DNA of 47,586 nucleotides from an uncultured Fibrobacter sp. (GCA_946413655.1 CAMKLO010000021.1:1-47586); one strand, 5' to 3'; shown: positions 38,437-46,204, counted from the first letter of the stretch. The notes: generated by a model from the letters alone, not told the origin. Numbers and translations are program-made.

Positions 38437-40204
38437 GTTGATACATCTTTTCAATTTCTTCGGCGTATCGCTTTTCTGCAGCGGTGCGCCGAATTTTTAA
38501 TGTGGGCGTCAAAAGCCCGGATTCTATGGTGAGCTCGTCACCGACTAAAATCCATTTGCGAATTTGTTCCCAATGGCTCAACTTTTTGTTGATGTGATCG
38601 ATATGGCGCTTGATGGATGCGCTAATGATGGGGGATTCCAAAGCATTTTCTATGGAATAATTTTCGTTTTGCGGCTTGAGCATACGGCGAGCCCCTACGG
38701 GGTTCAGCCAAATAATTGCCGATGCAAATTTACGGTCGTTCGCAATGACTAGGGCTTGTTCTATAAGCGGATGGCGGATGATTTCAAGTTCAATCGGGTT
38801 TGGGCACACGTATTTCCCGGTGCTAGTTTTCAATAGTTCCTTGATGCGTCCGGTGAAGTACAGATAACCGTCGTCGTCAAAGTAGCCCTGGTCACCCGTG
38901 CGGTAAAATCCGTCTTCAGTGAAAATTTGGGCGTTCAAATCGGGGCGGTTGTGGTAACCTTTGAAAACGCTTTCGCCGCGAACGAGAATCTCGTTGCTTT
39001 CGCCAATTTTGACTTCGAGGTGGGCGAGGGGCTTGCCGATGGAACCTGGTTTGATAGCTTGTTCGCAATTTGCAGAAACGACCGGAGAACATTCCGTCAT
39101 GCCGTAGCCTTCGAAAACGGGGAGCCTGATGTTTAGCAAAAAGCGCAAAATGGATTTGTTCAAGGCGCTGCTACCCGAAATAATCATGCGGAAATTGCCA
39201 CCGACGGCATCGCGCATGTTTTTATAGACGAGTAAATTGAGAAGGCGCTGCATCAGGCACGGACGTTTATTCGGGTCTTTTATTTTGGCAAGTTTAATGG
39301 CATGCTTGATAAGTATCCGTTTGAGTCCTCTCGCACGGTCGGCGGCTGTCGTCATGCTTTCGTAGAGACGTTCGAGAATGCGGGGTACAACAATCATGAC
39401 GGATGGGCGAACTTCGCGTAACATGTGCGATAGGTTTTGGGGCTTGTCACCAAAGTAAATGGATACGCCATTTTGAATGTAAACATAGACCGCCATTCTT
39501 TCGAGTACATGCGCAACTGGGAGAATCGTGAGGCATGTGTCTTTTTTGCGGTTGAAATGGAACATCGGAAGCAAATTATGAATTTGTACTAACATGTTTC
39601 GATGTGTCAGTTCGACGCCTTTGGGCCGCCCTGTGGAACCGCTTGTGTAGATGATACTGAAAATGTCATCGGGGTGGATGGATTCCAGTTGTCTGTCAAT
39701 CCATTTTGCTTGTTCTTTGTTGGCGAGAAGCTTGCACCCTTCTTTAATAAGCTCGTCCCAATATATTCCATTGGCGGGAAGGAACGAATCATTGTCTATG
39801 CAGACAATTTTGTTGAAAATGGACAACATTTCGAGGAGCGGAATGTCAAGATCTTCAATGGAATTGATAACGAGAATCTTGATGTTGGCATCGCTGCTCT
39901 GGTAAGCAAAGTTTTCGGATGAAATGTTCGGGAAAAGCGGCACTACACATGCGTGATTCAGTTGAACGGCCATGTCGGCGATGAGCCAGTTCGGCGAACT
40001 CGGTGCGATAATCCCGACGCTTTCATTATCTTTGAGTCCGAGGTCGTGTAGTGCTAGCGCCAGCGCCAAAGTGTTGGATTTTAACGTTTTGGGAGAATAC
40101 GAAAACCATTCGCCGTCTTTACGGTGATACCATCCTTTGAAATCGGAACGGTCGCAGTTCGCAAGGAACATAGACGGCAGAGATGTAAATTGAAGATCCT
40201 CCAT
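38432..40204 (-). CDS. AMP-forming long-chain acyl-CoA synthetase
   Basis: 590 residues from ATG 40204; a TTG at 40240 would add 12 residues but has no ribosome-binding site. It activates fatty acids to acyl-CoA through an acyl-adenylate. Motifs: the P-loop-like signature IIYTSGSTGRPKGVELTHRN, GYGMTECSPVVSANC, and YRTGDQGYFDDDGYLYFTGR with a C-terminal ELLKTSTGKYVCPNPIE containing the flexible catalytic Lys region. It is most like the FadD15/long-chain group; the true chain-length preference cannot be read from sequence. It diverges from the small membrane protein gene at 40272 and converges on serA. Confidence 0.9.
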   Translation of the reverse strand: MEDLQFTSLPSMFLANCDRSDFKGWYHRKDGEWFSYSPKTLKSNTLALALALHDLGLKDNESVGIIAPSSPNWLIADMAVQLNHACVVPLFPNISSENFAYQSSDANIKILVINSIEDLDIPLLEMLSIFNKIVCIDNDSFLPANGIYWDELIKEGCKLLANKEQAKWIDRQLESIHPDDIFSIIYTSGSTGRPKGVELTHRNMLVQIHNLLPMFHFNRKKDTCLTILPVAHVLERMAVYVYIQNGVSIYFGDKPQNLSHMLREVRPSVMIVVPRILERLYESMTTAADRARGLKRILIKHAIKLAKIKDPNKRPCLMQRLLNLLVYKNMRDAVGGNFRMIISGSSALNKSILRFLLNIRLPVFEGYGMTECSPVVSANCEQAIKPGSIGKPLAHLEVKIGESNEILVRGESVFKGYHNRPDLNAQIFTEDGFYRTGDQGYFDDDGYLYFTGRIKELLKTSTGKYVCPNPIELEIIRHPLIEQALVIANDRKFASAIIWLNPVGARRMLKPQNENYSIENALESPIISASIKRHIDHINKKLSHWEQIRKWILVGDELTIESGLLTPTLKIRRTAAEKRYAEEIEKMYQQ

Positions 40205-40271
40205 ATCTTTAAAATAACATTCTATTTTGCAATAGCTCAATTTTTTTGAAATTTTTCAGTATATTTTGGAT

Positions 40272-40598
40272 ATGCTGAAGAAATTAAGTGATTACGAAAA
40301 CGAACTTTTGGAAATGGTTGCGCAGGGGAAGCAGCTCTCGGCAGAGCAATTGCTGTCGGTGCGGACGCATATCGGCTTTTTTCAGCATGAACGCTTGGTG
40401 CACGAGCTTGTGATGATTTTGTTTGCGCTATTGACTGTAGGCGGGATTCTTTTTGTGGTTGTAAAGCCTGAAATCCCTGTGATGCTGCTGGATGTGCTGT
40501 TTTTTGCGCTTCTAGTACCGTATGTGAAACATTATTACGGGCTTGAAAACGGCGTGCAGAGGCTGTACGACGTTTATGAAAAACTGGAAAAGCTTTAG
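40272..40598 (+). CDS. Small membrane protein of unknown function
   Basis: 108 residues from ATG 40272 (an in-frame TTG at 40266 is less likely). The amphipathic N-terminal part (KKLSDYENELLEMV) and a segment with HIGFFQHERLVHELVMI lead into two membrane segments (LVMILFALLTVGGILFVVV and VMLLDVLFFALLVPYV), then a charged coiled-coil-like tail (YDVYEKLEKL). No family was recognised. A TATATT hexamer (40260-40265) lies 6 nt before the ATG, so the transcript could be leaderless. The expected length, composition and lack of overlap with other frames support a real gene. Confidence 0.75.
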   Translation: MLKKLSDYENELLEMVAQGKQLSAEQLLSVRTHIGFFQHERLVHELVMILFALLTVGGILFVVVKPEIPVMLLDVLFFALLVPYVKHYYGLENGVQRLYDVYEKLEKL

Positions 40599-40605
40599 GG
40601 CTATC

Positions 40606-40700
40606 GCCCCATGCCCCTTTAATGCGGGCGGGGCCCCAGCTCGGAGTTGACGCCTACGGCGTCCGCCGCTACGGTTCGGTCATACAGGTCTGCGAGCAGC
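40606..40700. repeat. Intergenic repeat related to the 28.6-28.8 kb block
   Basis: CGCCCCATGCCCCTTTAATG, then TTGACGCC-TAC-GGCGTCCGC and CGGTCATA. The GACGCC..GGCGTC hairpin (40650-40664) and its flanks match the copy at 28667-28703 at most positions. The rest of the gap to 40830 shows nothing recognisable. Confidence 0.55.
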
Positions 40701-40826
40701 CCTGTGCGACACTCACCTTGCAGGCTTTTGCGAAGACAATTATCCTTGGCCGACGCTTCCATTCTCAAAACGTTAACTTGTAATCCTTTAAAAAAAATGG
40801 TTATCTCGCGTAATACCGATTGATGC

Positions 40827-40862
40827 AAAAAAAACAGCAAGTCCAGTGGGACTTGCTGTTTT
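40827..40862 (-). terminator. Terminator facing serS
   Basis: A perfect 14-bp stem AAAACAGCAAGTCC / GGACTTGCTGTTTT with a 4-nt loop. On the minus strand it is followed by a total of eight T residues. It lies about 200 bp beyond the serS stop, past the serS tail remnant. Confidence 0.85.
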
Positions 40863-40868
40863 GAAATT

Positions 40869-40923
40869 GGAGATTCCCGCTTGCTTCGACGTTGCTCAGC
40901 ACGGGCTCTGGCGGGAATGACAT
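40869..40923. repeat. 55-bp dispersed repeat (GGAGATTCCCGC ... GCGGGAATGACAT)
   Basis: Inverted ends CATTCCCGC-type enclose an inner CTTCGAC..TGCTCAGCAC segment. A second copy with a nearly identical inner part occurs at 46205-46254. Confidence 0.7.
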
Positions 40924-40954
40924 AGGTGCCGAGAGTCGCGGCGGTTTGCTGTGA

Positions 40955-40987
40955 TTACTTCTTCGAGGTGATGAATTCCATGCCACC
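40955..40987 (-). pseudogene. Remnant 3' tail of an older serS allele
   Basis: Read on the minus strand, the last codons before TAA give GGMEFITSKK. The intact serS upstream ends GGLEFIKPKA. The two are co-linear from Gly-Gly to the stop codon, with 6 of 10 residues identical and many synonymous changes. Upstream of GG the frame continues without further resemblance. It is interpreted as the end of a replaced serS copy. Confidence 0.6.
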
Positions 40988-41059
40988 CCGATGAGCGGGC
41001 AAGGTTTCTAGCGAAACCTCGCACTCGGATTTTTCTTGCGAAAAATCCTCACTACATGG
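40988..41059. repeat. 72-bp hairpin segment between serS and its tail remnant
   Basis: It contains AGGTTTC-TAGC-GAAACCT (41005-41022), GGATTTTTC-TTGC-GAAAAATCC (41029-41050) and CCCG...CGGG. It holds no gene. Confidence 0.6.
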
Positions 41060-42346
41060 TTAGGCTTTCGGTTTGATAAACTCAAGCCCACCCATGTACG
41101 GACGCAGCACTTCAGGAATCTTGAGCGAGCCGTCTTTCTGCTGGTAGTTGTCGCAGATGCCGACCATCACGCGCGGGGTGGCAAGGCCAGAACCGTTCAG
41201 GGTGTGGACGTAGACGTTCTTGCCGCCAATCTTCGTCTTGATGTTGGCGCGGCGTGCCTGGTAGTCTTCGAAGTTCGAGCAGGAGCTGACTTCGAGCCAC
41301 TTCTTTTCGACCGGAGCATAGACTTCGAGGTCGTAGCACTTGGCGGCACCGAAACCGAGGTCGCCCTTGCAGAGTGCCAAGCGGTGGTAGGGGAGGCCGA
41401 GCTTTTCCAGGAGTTTTTCACCAAAGCGGGTGAGCTCTTCGTGGTCTTCGTAGCTGTGTTCCGGATGGGCGAAATAGACCATTTCCACCTTGTTGAACTG
41501 GTGCAAGCGTAACAGACCGCGGGTGTCCTTGCCGTAGCTGCCGGCTTCACGACGGAAGCAAGCGGAGTAGGCGCAGATGCGTTTTGGAAGTTCAGATTCC
41601 GGAATCACTTCGCCGGCGTAGAGGTTCGTGAGCGGGACTTCTGCCGTCGGGATGAGGAACAGGTCATCATCCTTGTCGCAACGGTACATGTCTTCTTCGA
41701 ACTTCGGGAGCTGACCCGTGCCGCGCATGGTGTTGCGGGTGACGAGATACGGCGGAGTGAATTCTTCGAAACCGGCCTTCTGGTGTTCGTCGAGGAAGAA
41801 CTGGATGAGAGCGCGTTCGAGGCGGGAACCAAGACCGCGATAGACAGGGAAGCCACTGCCAGAAATCTTGGCGCCGCGTTCAAAGTCAAAGATGCCAAGG
41901 CGTTCGCCGAGAGTCTTGTGGTCAACGCGGGCGAAGTCGTCGTTCTTCACGTAGTAGTCAAAAGGAATCGGGCCGTCTTTTTCGACAACGTTGTCGCTAG
42001 AGTCCTTGCCTTCCGGGGAACGCGGAGCGATGTTCGGAACGTGCATGAGCATTTCTGTCTGCTTGTAGTCGAGTTCCTTGAGCTTCTTGTCGAGTTCGTC
42101 AATCTTGTTGCCGAGTTCGCGTGTGGCGGCCTGGGCTTCGTCAGCGTTTTCGCCCTTCTTCTTGAGTTCGCCAATCTTCTTGGACTGGGCGTTGCGTTCA
42201 CTCTTGAGGCGTTCGACTTCGGTGAGGAGCGGGCGGCGTTCGTTATCGACGGCGAGCACGTCACGAAGGCTTACGGTCGTATATTTCTTTTCGGTTTCAG
42301 CAATATAATATTCCGGATTTTCGCGGATTTTCTTAATGTCAAGCAT
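41060..42346 (-). CDS. serS: Seryl-tRNA synthetase
   Basis: 428 residues, normal length. The N-terminal tRNA-binding coiled-coil arm (about residues 30-105, rich in Lys/Glu/Leu) is followed by the class II catalytic core: the motif 2 region FRREAGSYGKDTRGLLRLHQ, then EVSSCSNFEDYQARRANI and motif 3 GSGLATPRVMVGICDNYQ. It ends RPYMGGLEFIKPKA. It charges tRNA-Ser (and tRNA-Sec where present). Downstream lie a hairpin segment, a divergent second copy of the gene's last codons and the probable terminator. Upstream is a composite heptamer array, not an obvious promoter. Confidence 0.97.
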   Translation of the reverse strand: MLDIKKIRENPEYYIAETEKKYTTVSLRDVLAVDNERRPLLTEVERLKSERNAQSKKIGELKKKGENADEAQAATRELGNKIDELDKKLKELDYKQTEMLMHVPNIAPRSPEGKDSSDNVVEKDGPIPFDYYVKNDDFARVDHKTLGERLGIFDFERGAKISGSGFPVYRGLGSRLERALIQFFLDEHQKAGFEEFTPPYLVTRNTMRGTGQLPKFEEDMYRCDKDDDLFLIPTAEVPLTNLYAGEVIPESELPKRICAYSACFRREAGSYGKDTRGLLRLHQFNKVEMVYFAHPEHSYEDHEELTRFGEKLLEKLGLPYHRLALCKGDLGFGAAKCYDLEVYAPVEKKWLEVSSCSNFEDYQARRANIKTKIGGKNVYVHTLNGSGLATPRVMVGICDNYQQKDGSLKIPEVLRPYMGGLEFIKPKA

Positions 42347-42388
42347 TTTATGCCTCGGTTGAAAATTTTACGCGGGAAAAGATAGAAA

Positions 42389-42508
42389 AGTAGGAAGTAG
42401 GAAGTAGGAAGTAGGCAGTAAAAAATGTAATGAAAACCAATGACCATCGACCAATGGCTAACGCTGTTCATCATAGCCCCGCTAAGCACTAAGTTCTACC
42501 AACTAATA
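42389..42508. repeat. Composite heptamer array upstream of serS
   Basis: Three blocks: AGTAGGA x3 then AGTAGGC; AATGACC, ATCGACC, AATGGCT; and GCTAAGC, ACTAAGT, TCTACCA, ACTAATA. The 318-bp gap between serS and the esterase gene holds only this array and the esterase promoter. Confidence 0.82.
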
Positions 42509-42570
42509 AATTAAAAAAATATTACACAGCGTAGCTGTTGTTTGGCTTTACATCGTTATTTAATAGGGAC

Positions 42571-42599
42571 TTGTTGTTCCAGTTATTTTTGAATATAAA
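42571..42599 (+). promoter_or_regulatory. Candidate promoter of the esterase gene
   Basis: TTGTTG (42571-42576), 17-bp spacer, TATAAA (42594-42599). A strong AGAGGAG (42651-42657) then lies 7 nt before the ATG. Confidence 0.55.
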
Positions 42600-42664
42600 T
42601 TGGTAAATAGGGTAAAGAAGAGAACATAGGGCGAATAAACAAAGGAATCCAGAGGAGTACAAAA

Positions 42665-43897
42665 ATGAAATTTCCTTTACTATTACTAGTAGCCGTATCG
42701 TTCTCTTTCGCTCAATGGGGCGGCGGTGGCGGCGGTGGAAAATCTATCAACGACTACAAGAAGGTGTCCGTTTCGGGCAGAGACATTCATGTCTATGCCC
42801 CGTCCGGCCTTAAGGATAACAGTCCGATGCTCATGTCTTTCCACGGCATGGACCAGGACCCTAACTATCAGCAGTCCAATACCCACTGGGAAGCGGTCGC
42901 CGATACGGCGGGCTTCCTCGTAGTCTATCCTAGGGGTGGAACGGGATTCAACACCTGGGACATCAGCGGTGACAAGGATACCAAATGGATCACGCAGATT
43001 ATCGACCAAATGGCCAATGACTACAAAATCGATAAGAAGCGCGTGTACATGTCGGGCTTCTCGATGGGTGGTATGCTCAGCTACCATGCCATGGGCAAGA
43101 TTGCCGACAAGATTGCAGCCTTTGCCCCCTGTTCCGGTTATCTGATGCAGGGACCGGGCAGGGCCCAGCGCCCTGTACCCATCTTCCATACGCACGGAAC
43201 GAGTGACGATGTGGTGGGCTACAACAATCTTGAAAATAACTTGAAAAATTACCGCAACCAGTTCAAGTGCCCGTCTCAGGCGGAAGTCGAGAACAATCAT
43301 CCGAACAGCGAGAACAAGGCTACGCTTTACACTTGGGGTCCGTGCGAAAACGGCATCTACGTGAAGCACCTGAAACTCGAGGGCCGTCAGCATAGCCCTT
43401 CCAAGGCAGATGTTTCCGATATCTGGAATTTCGTGAAGGGTTATGACTTGGATGGTCCTATTGGCGCCAGCAAGCCTGAATCCTCTGCCAGCGCTGAATC
43501 TTCAGCGAGTGCACCGACTTCTTCGGCGGATGCCGCGAAGTCCTCCAGCAGCGGTGGCCAGATTGGTCCGGCTCGGTCTTCTTCCAGTAGAAGCCATCGT
43601 TCGTCTTCCAGCGCTACAGCCGGATCTTCTTCAGCCGGTCACCATTTTGGAGTGAGTTCGTCAGGCACGCAAGCCCTGCCCATGGATCCGAGCTTGCGCT
43701 TTGTTTCTGTATATAAGTCCTCTGACAACTACATCGTAGTCGCCAATGCTCAGGGCAAGTCCATCACCGTGTTCAACAGCCTCGGCAACGTCGTTAGCTC
43801 CACCCGCGCTCTCGGAAGTGCGCAGAAGGTCTATACCGGTGCCAAGGGCGTGTATATTGTGAAGGTCGGCTCTAGGACGTTCAAGACCTCGCTTTAA
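42665..43897 (+). CDS. Secreted CE1/PHB-depolymerase-type esterase with Ser-rich linker and C-terminal sorting tail
   Basis: 410 residues. A signal peptide (MKFPLLLLVAVSFSFA-Q) and Gly run precede an alpha/beta-hydrolase domain (about residues 30-262): oxyanion region LMSFHGMDQDP, nucleophile Ser133 in GFSMGGML, Asp181/182 in HGTSDDVVG and His243 in GRQHSP. This is the layout of feruloyl/acetyl-xylan esterases and PHB depolymerases, so it probably removes ester side groups from plant cell-wall polysaccharides. A Ser/Ala linker (about 265-335) leads to a C-terminal beta domain with ITVFNSLGNVVSSTRAL and GVYIVKVGSRTFKTSL, which resembles type IX secretion C-terminal signals. The precise substrate is unknown. 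Confidence 0.88.
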   Translation: MKFPLLLLVAVSFSFAQWGGGGGGGKSINDYKKVSVSGRDIHVYAPSGLKDNSPMLMSFHGMDQDPNYQQSNTHWEAVADTAGFLVVYPRGGTGFNTWDISGDKDTKWITQIIDQMANDYKIDKKRVYMSGFSMGGMLSYHAMGKIADKIAAFAPCSGYLMQGPGRAQRPVPIFHTHGTSDDVVGYNNLENNLKNYRNQFKCPSQAEVENNHPNSENKATLYTWGPCENGIYVKHLKLEGRQHSPSKADVSDIWNFVKGYDLDGPIGASKPESSASAESSASAPTSSADAAKSSSSGGQIGPARSSSSRSHRSSSSATAGSSSAGHHFGVSSSGTQALPMDPSLRFVSVYKSSDNYIVVANAQGKSITVFNSLGNVVSSTRALGSAQKVYTGAKGVYIVKVGSRTFKTSL

Positions 43898-43932
43898 AAT
43901 CTAACGGAACACATACTTTAAAGACTCTTTTT

Positions 43933-43963
43933 AAAGGCACTCCCGCTGGGGGTGCTTTTTTTT
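43933..43963 (+). terminator. Terminator of the esterase gene
   Basis: A 12-pair stem AAAGGCACTCCC / GGGGGTGCTTTT (two G-T pairs) with a GCT loop, followed by more T residues. Confidence 0.88.
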
Positions 43964-43990
43964 ATTTCTTCATTTTTTTAAATTTTCGCT

Positions 43991-44503
43991 ATGCTTTCAA
44001 GAAACGAGCCTCGATGGTTGCTTTTTGTTGCTGTGGCTTTTGTCGCAAGCCTTTTTTCTGGCTGCTACAGTTTTACCGCATCGACTCTTCCGAGCCACAT
44101 CAAGACAGTCAATATCCACGAGGTCGAAGACAAAACTCTTGACCCGGTTCTAGCAAACAACATTCACACTGCTGTTGTCGATATGTTCAAACGCAATGCA
44201 GGCGGTGTGCGGCTTGTGAACGAAGATGCCAACGCCGATTTCGAAATTACTTTGTTGAGCTACACCAACAAACCCGAAAACTACAACAGCAACAGCGACG
44301 TGGAAACATACCGCGTGACAATCCGCGTAGAAGTCAAGTTTTATGATAACGTAAAAGAGAGAATTATCTACGAGAGCAAGTCGCTTTCGGCAGACGGTGT
44401 CTATGACGTACAAGCGAACGAGACCGAGGACCGCCATGGTCAGACGCGTGCGATTGAAAAACTCCAAGATTTGATTGTCTCGAACGCCCTTGCCAAGTGG
44501 TAG
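43991..44503 (+). CDS. LptE-like outer-membrane lipoprotein
   Basis: 170 residues. The N-terminus WLLFVAVAFVASLFSGC is a lipoprotein signal with the lipobox Cys at about residue 25. The mature part starts YSFTASTLPSHIKTVNI, then VANNIHTAVVDMFKRN-type and TYRVTIRVEVKFYDN strands, as in the LptE/LPS-assembly lipoprotein family that plugs the LptD barrel and helps deliver lipopolysaccharide to the outer membrane. No lptD is nearby, which is common in this family. The upstream region is T-rich with no visible Shine-Dalgarno. It is separated from the esterase by a terminator, so it is probably independently transcribed. Confidence 0.82.
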   Translation: MLSRNEPRWLLFVAVAFVASLFSGCYSFTASTLPSHIKTVNIHEVEDKTLDPVLANNIHTAVVDMFKRNAGGVRLVNEDANADFEITLLSYTNKPENYNSNSDVETYRVTIRVEVKFYDNVKERIIYESKSLSADGVYDVQANETEDRHGQTRAIEKLQDLIVSNALAKW

Positions 44504-44507
44504 TTTT

Positions 44508-44617
44508 TAGACGAGAGATCGCCGCTGCGCGGCTATAGACGATAGATTAGTAGGCTGTAGACTGTAGGAAGTGGTTGGACGATAACAAATGACCAACAAC
44601 CATTGACCAATGACTAA
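44508..44617. repeat. Composite heptamer array downstream of the LptE-like gene
   Basis: TAGACGAGAGA, a GCCGC-TGC-GCGGC hairpin (44521-44533), then AGTAGGC, TGTAGAC, TGTAGGA, and finally AATGACC, AACAACC, ATTGACC, AATGACT. It combines the AGACGAG, AGTAGGA and AATGACC families in one place. Confidence 0.8.
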
Positions 44618-44622
44618 TTCTT

Positions 44623-44673
44623 AAAAAAAAGCGACTCGGCAATGCTGTGAAAATCACTTCGCCTTGCCGAGTC
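44623..44673 (-). terminator. Terminator of the Nudix gene
   Basis: Perfect 10-bp arms GACTCGGCAA / TTGCCGAGTC around an inner GTGA...TCAC hairpin. On the minus strand it is followed by GC and eight T residues. It lies 100 bp past the Nudix stop. Confidence 0.8.
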
Positions 44674-44772
44674 TGGGGTTGGTTTGGAGTATTATAAATA
44701 TGCTTTATTTTTTACGTTTTGGTAAGCCCTAATCCAATTTTTTTACGAAAAAAACATGGATAATTCGTTTTT

Positions 44773-45258
44773 TTACAGGAACTGGTTCAAAGTTACCCGA
44801 TTTTCGTTAAGTAAGGCTTCGGTCAATGTGCTTCCTTTGTAGGTCAGCTTCAGCGAAAAGAAGGGTTCGCCGCGTTCGAGGAGCGCGAGGAATATCAAAT
44901 CGCCATCCCAGTGTGGCAGTTCGCGGACCTTTTGCTTATCCACCCATTCCAGAACGCCCTCGTCGCAGTCCTTGAGCGAACCTTCGAACTCGGTCGCTGT
45001 AAAGAGGTGCATGAATTCGGTTTCGTTCATGCCGTCGCTGATGAACGTGACGATACCGCGGTACTTGGGGCGGATTAGCGTAAGTCCCGTTTCTTCAAGG
45101 GCTTCGCGGCGGATACAATCTTCGGGGGATTCCCATTCTTCGAACTTGCCGCCGATGCCAATCCATTTGTCCTTGTTGATGTCGTTCTTTTTTTTGACGC
45201 GGTGGAGGAGCAGATATTTGCCGTTTTGCTCGATATAGCAGAGGGTTGTGTTGATCAT
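44773..45258 (-). CDS. Nudix hydrolase (MutT/8-oxo-dGTPase-like)
   Basis: 161 residues from ATG 45258; an in-frame TTG at 45267 is less likely. It contains a complete Nudix box, beginning GKFEEWESPEDCIRREALEE and followed by TGL (GX5EX7REUXEEXGU pattern), after GIG. The N-terminus NTTLCYIEQNGKYLLLHRVK and the phrase DKWIGIGGKFE are typical of 8-oxo-dGTP diphosphatases and related nucleotide-sanitising enzymes. It hydrolyses nucleoside diphosphate-X compounds; the exact substrate is not predictable. It is transcribed divergently from the RsbW-like gene. Confidence 0.9.
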   Translation of the reverse strand: MINTTLCYIEQNGKYLLLHRVKKKNDINKDKWIGIGGKFEEWESPEDCIRREALEETGLTLIRPKYRGIVTFISDGMNETEFMHLFTATEFEGSLKDCDEGVLEWVDKQKVRELPHWDGDLIFLALLERGEPFFSLKLTYKGSTLTEALLNENRVTLNQFL

Positions 45259-45384
45259 ACAGGCCAAATATAGAATTGTTTGTTTTTTGACTTGTTTTGA
45301 GAAATGTTTCCAAAAAATTATGAGCAGACAGAATTATATAAATGTATAATTATTATATGAATTGCGAAACTTCTGGCTGGGAAT

Positions 45385-45798
45385 ATGCAAAATTGGGTTA
45401 AAGAAATCGTCGTAGATTCAAAGTTTGAAAATGTTAGGACTCTCACGGAATTCGTTGAGAATTCTTTGGAACCGCTCAATCCATCTCCTAAGGCTATCAT
45501 GCAGATCGGAATTGCGATTGATGAACTGTTTAGCAATGTTGTTCGTTATTCGGGATCTTCGAATCTCAAGTTGATTCTGAACGTGAATGAGGACGTGTTG
45601 ACGGCGAAGCTGACCTTTATTGACGAGGGGGTTGAGTACGACCCTTTGAAAAAATCGGACCCGGACGTGACGCTTTCGGCTGAAGACCGAGAAATCGGCG
45701 GATTGGGTATCTTTCTCGTGAAAAAAATCATGGACGGCGTTGAGTACAAGCGTGATGGTCTCAAAAATATTTTGACGGTTGTCAAAAAACTTGCATAA
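45385..45798 (+). CDS. RsbW/SpoIIAB-type anti-sigma factor-like ATPase
   Basis: 137 residues. A GHKL ATPase fold of the small serine-kinase type: N box AIDELFSNVVRYSG, then VEYDP and EIGGLGIFLVKKIMDGVEYK with a glycine-rich G2-like motif. Family members phosphorylate STAS-domain anti-anti-sigma factors and can bind sigma factors or other partners. The STAS gene follows 37 bp later, so the two form a likely switch pair. No sigma factor or PP2C phosphatase gene is in the window. A TATAAT hexamer (45345-45350) is a possible -10. Confidence 0.88.
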   Translation: MQNWVKEIVVDSKFENVRTLTEFVENSLEPLNPSPKAIMQIGIAIDELFSNVVRYSGSSNLKLILNVNEDVLTAKLTFIDEGVEYDPLKKSDPDVTLSAEDREIGGLGIFLVKKIMDGVEYKRDGLKNILTVVKKLA

Positions 45799-45835
45799 TT
45801 TATTTTAAATTTTAAGAACAAAAACGAGGCTTAGA

Positions 45836-46132
45836 ATGAAAATCGAAAAGAATGTAGATGCGTCTAATATGTCTCTTGTTTTGGAAGGTCGTTTGGATAC
45901 AATGACTGCTCCATTGCTTGAATCGGAAATTCAGGGCAAATTAGATGGAATAACTAACTTGGAATTTAATTTTGGCAAACTGACGTACATATCTTCGGCG
46001 GGGTTGCGTGTGCTGCTTGCCGCCCAAAAGATTATGAACAAGCAAGGCAAAATGATTATCAAGAACGCTTGCGCAGAAATCAAGGAAATTTTCGAGGTGA
46101 CGGGATTTTCAGATATATTAACGGTTGTCTAA
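45836..46132 (+). CDS. STAS-domain anti-anti-sigma factor
   Basis: 98 residues, a stand-alone STAS domain: LVLEGRLDTMTAPLLESEI, LEFNFGKLTYISSAGLRVLL and FEVTGFSDILTVV. The Ser in the ISSAGLR loop is where RsbW/SpoIIAB-type kinases phosphorylate the partner. It is encoded directly after the RsbW-like ATPase and is very probably its antagonist. The target of the switch is unknown. It is followed by a strong terminator. Confidence 0.93.
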   Translation: MKIEKNVDASNMSLVLEGRLDTMTAPLLESEIQGKLDGITNLEFNFGKLTYISSAGLRVLLAAQKIMNKQGKMIIKNACAEIKEIFEVTGFSDILTVV

Positions 46133-46158
46133 AATCTGATTACGTGTTTATATGGAAT

Positions 46159-46191
46159 AAAAAACGGCACCTGTGGGGTGCCGTTTTTTTT
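46159..46191. terminator. Bidirectional terminator between the STAS gene and ilvD
   Basis: A stem AAAAAACGGCACC / GGTGCCGTTTTTT with a short loop, T runs on the plus strand and T runs on the minus strand too, so it can serve both convergent units. Confidence 0.9.
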
Positions 46192-46204
46192 GTATGTAAT
46201 AAGG

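Noticed and set aside
44623..44673. Hairpin considered as terminator of the plus-strand LptE-like gene
   Set aside because: There is no T run on the plus strand; the eight-T tract is on the minus strand, so it belongs to the Nudix gene.
45345..45350. TATAAT taken as a firm promoter for the RsbW-like gene
   Set aside because: No convincing -35 element is present at normal spacing in this AT-rich stretch.
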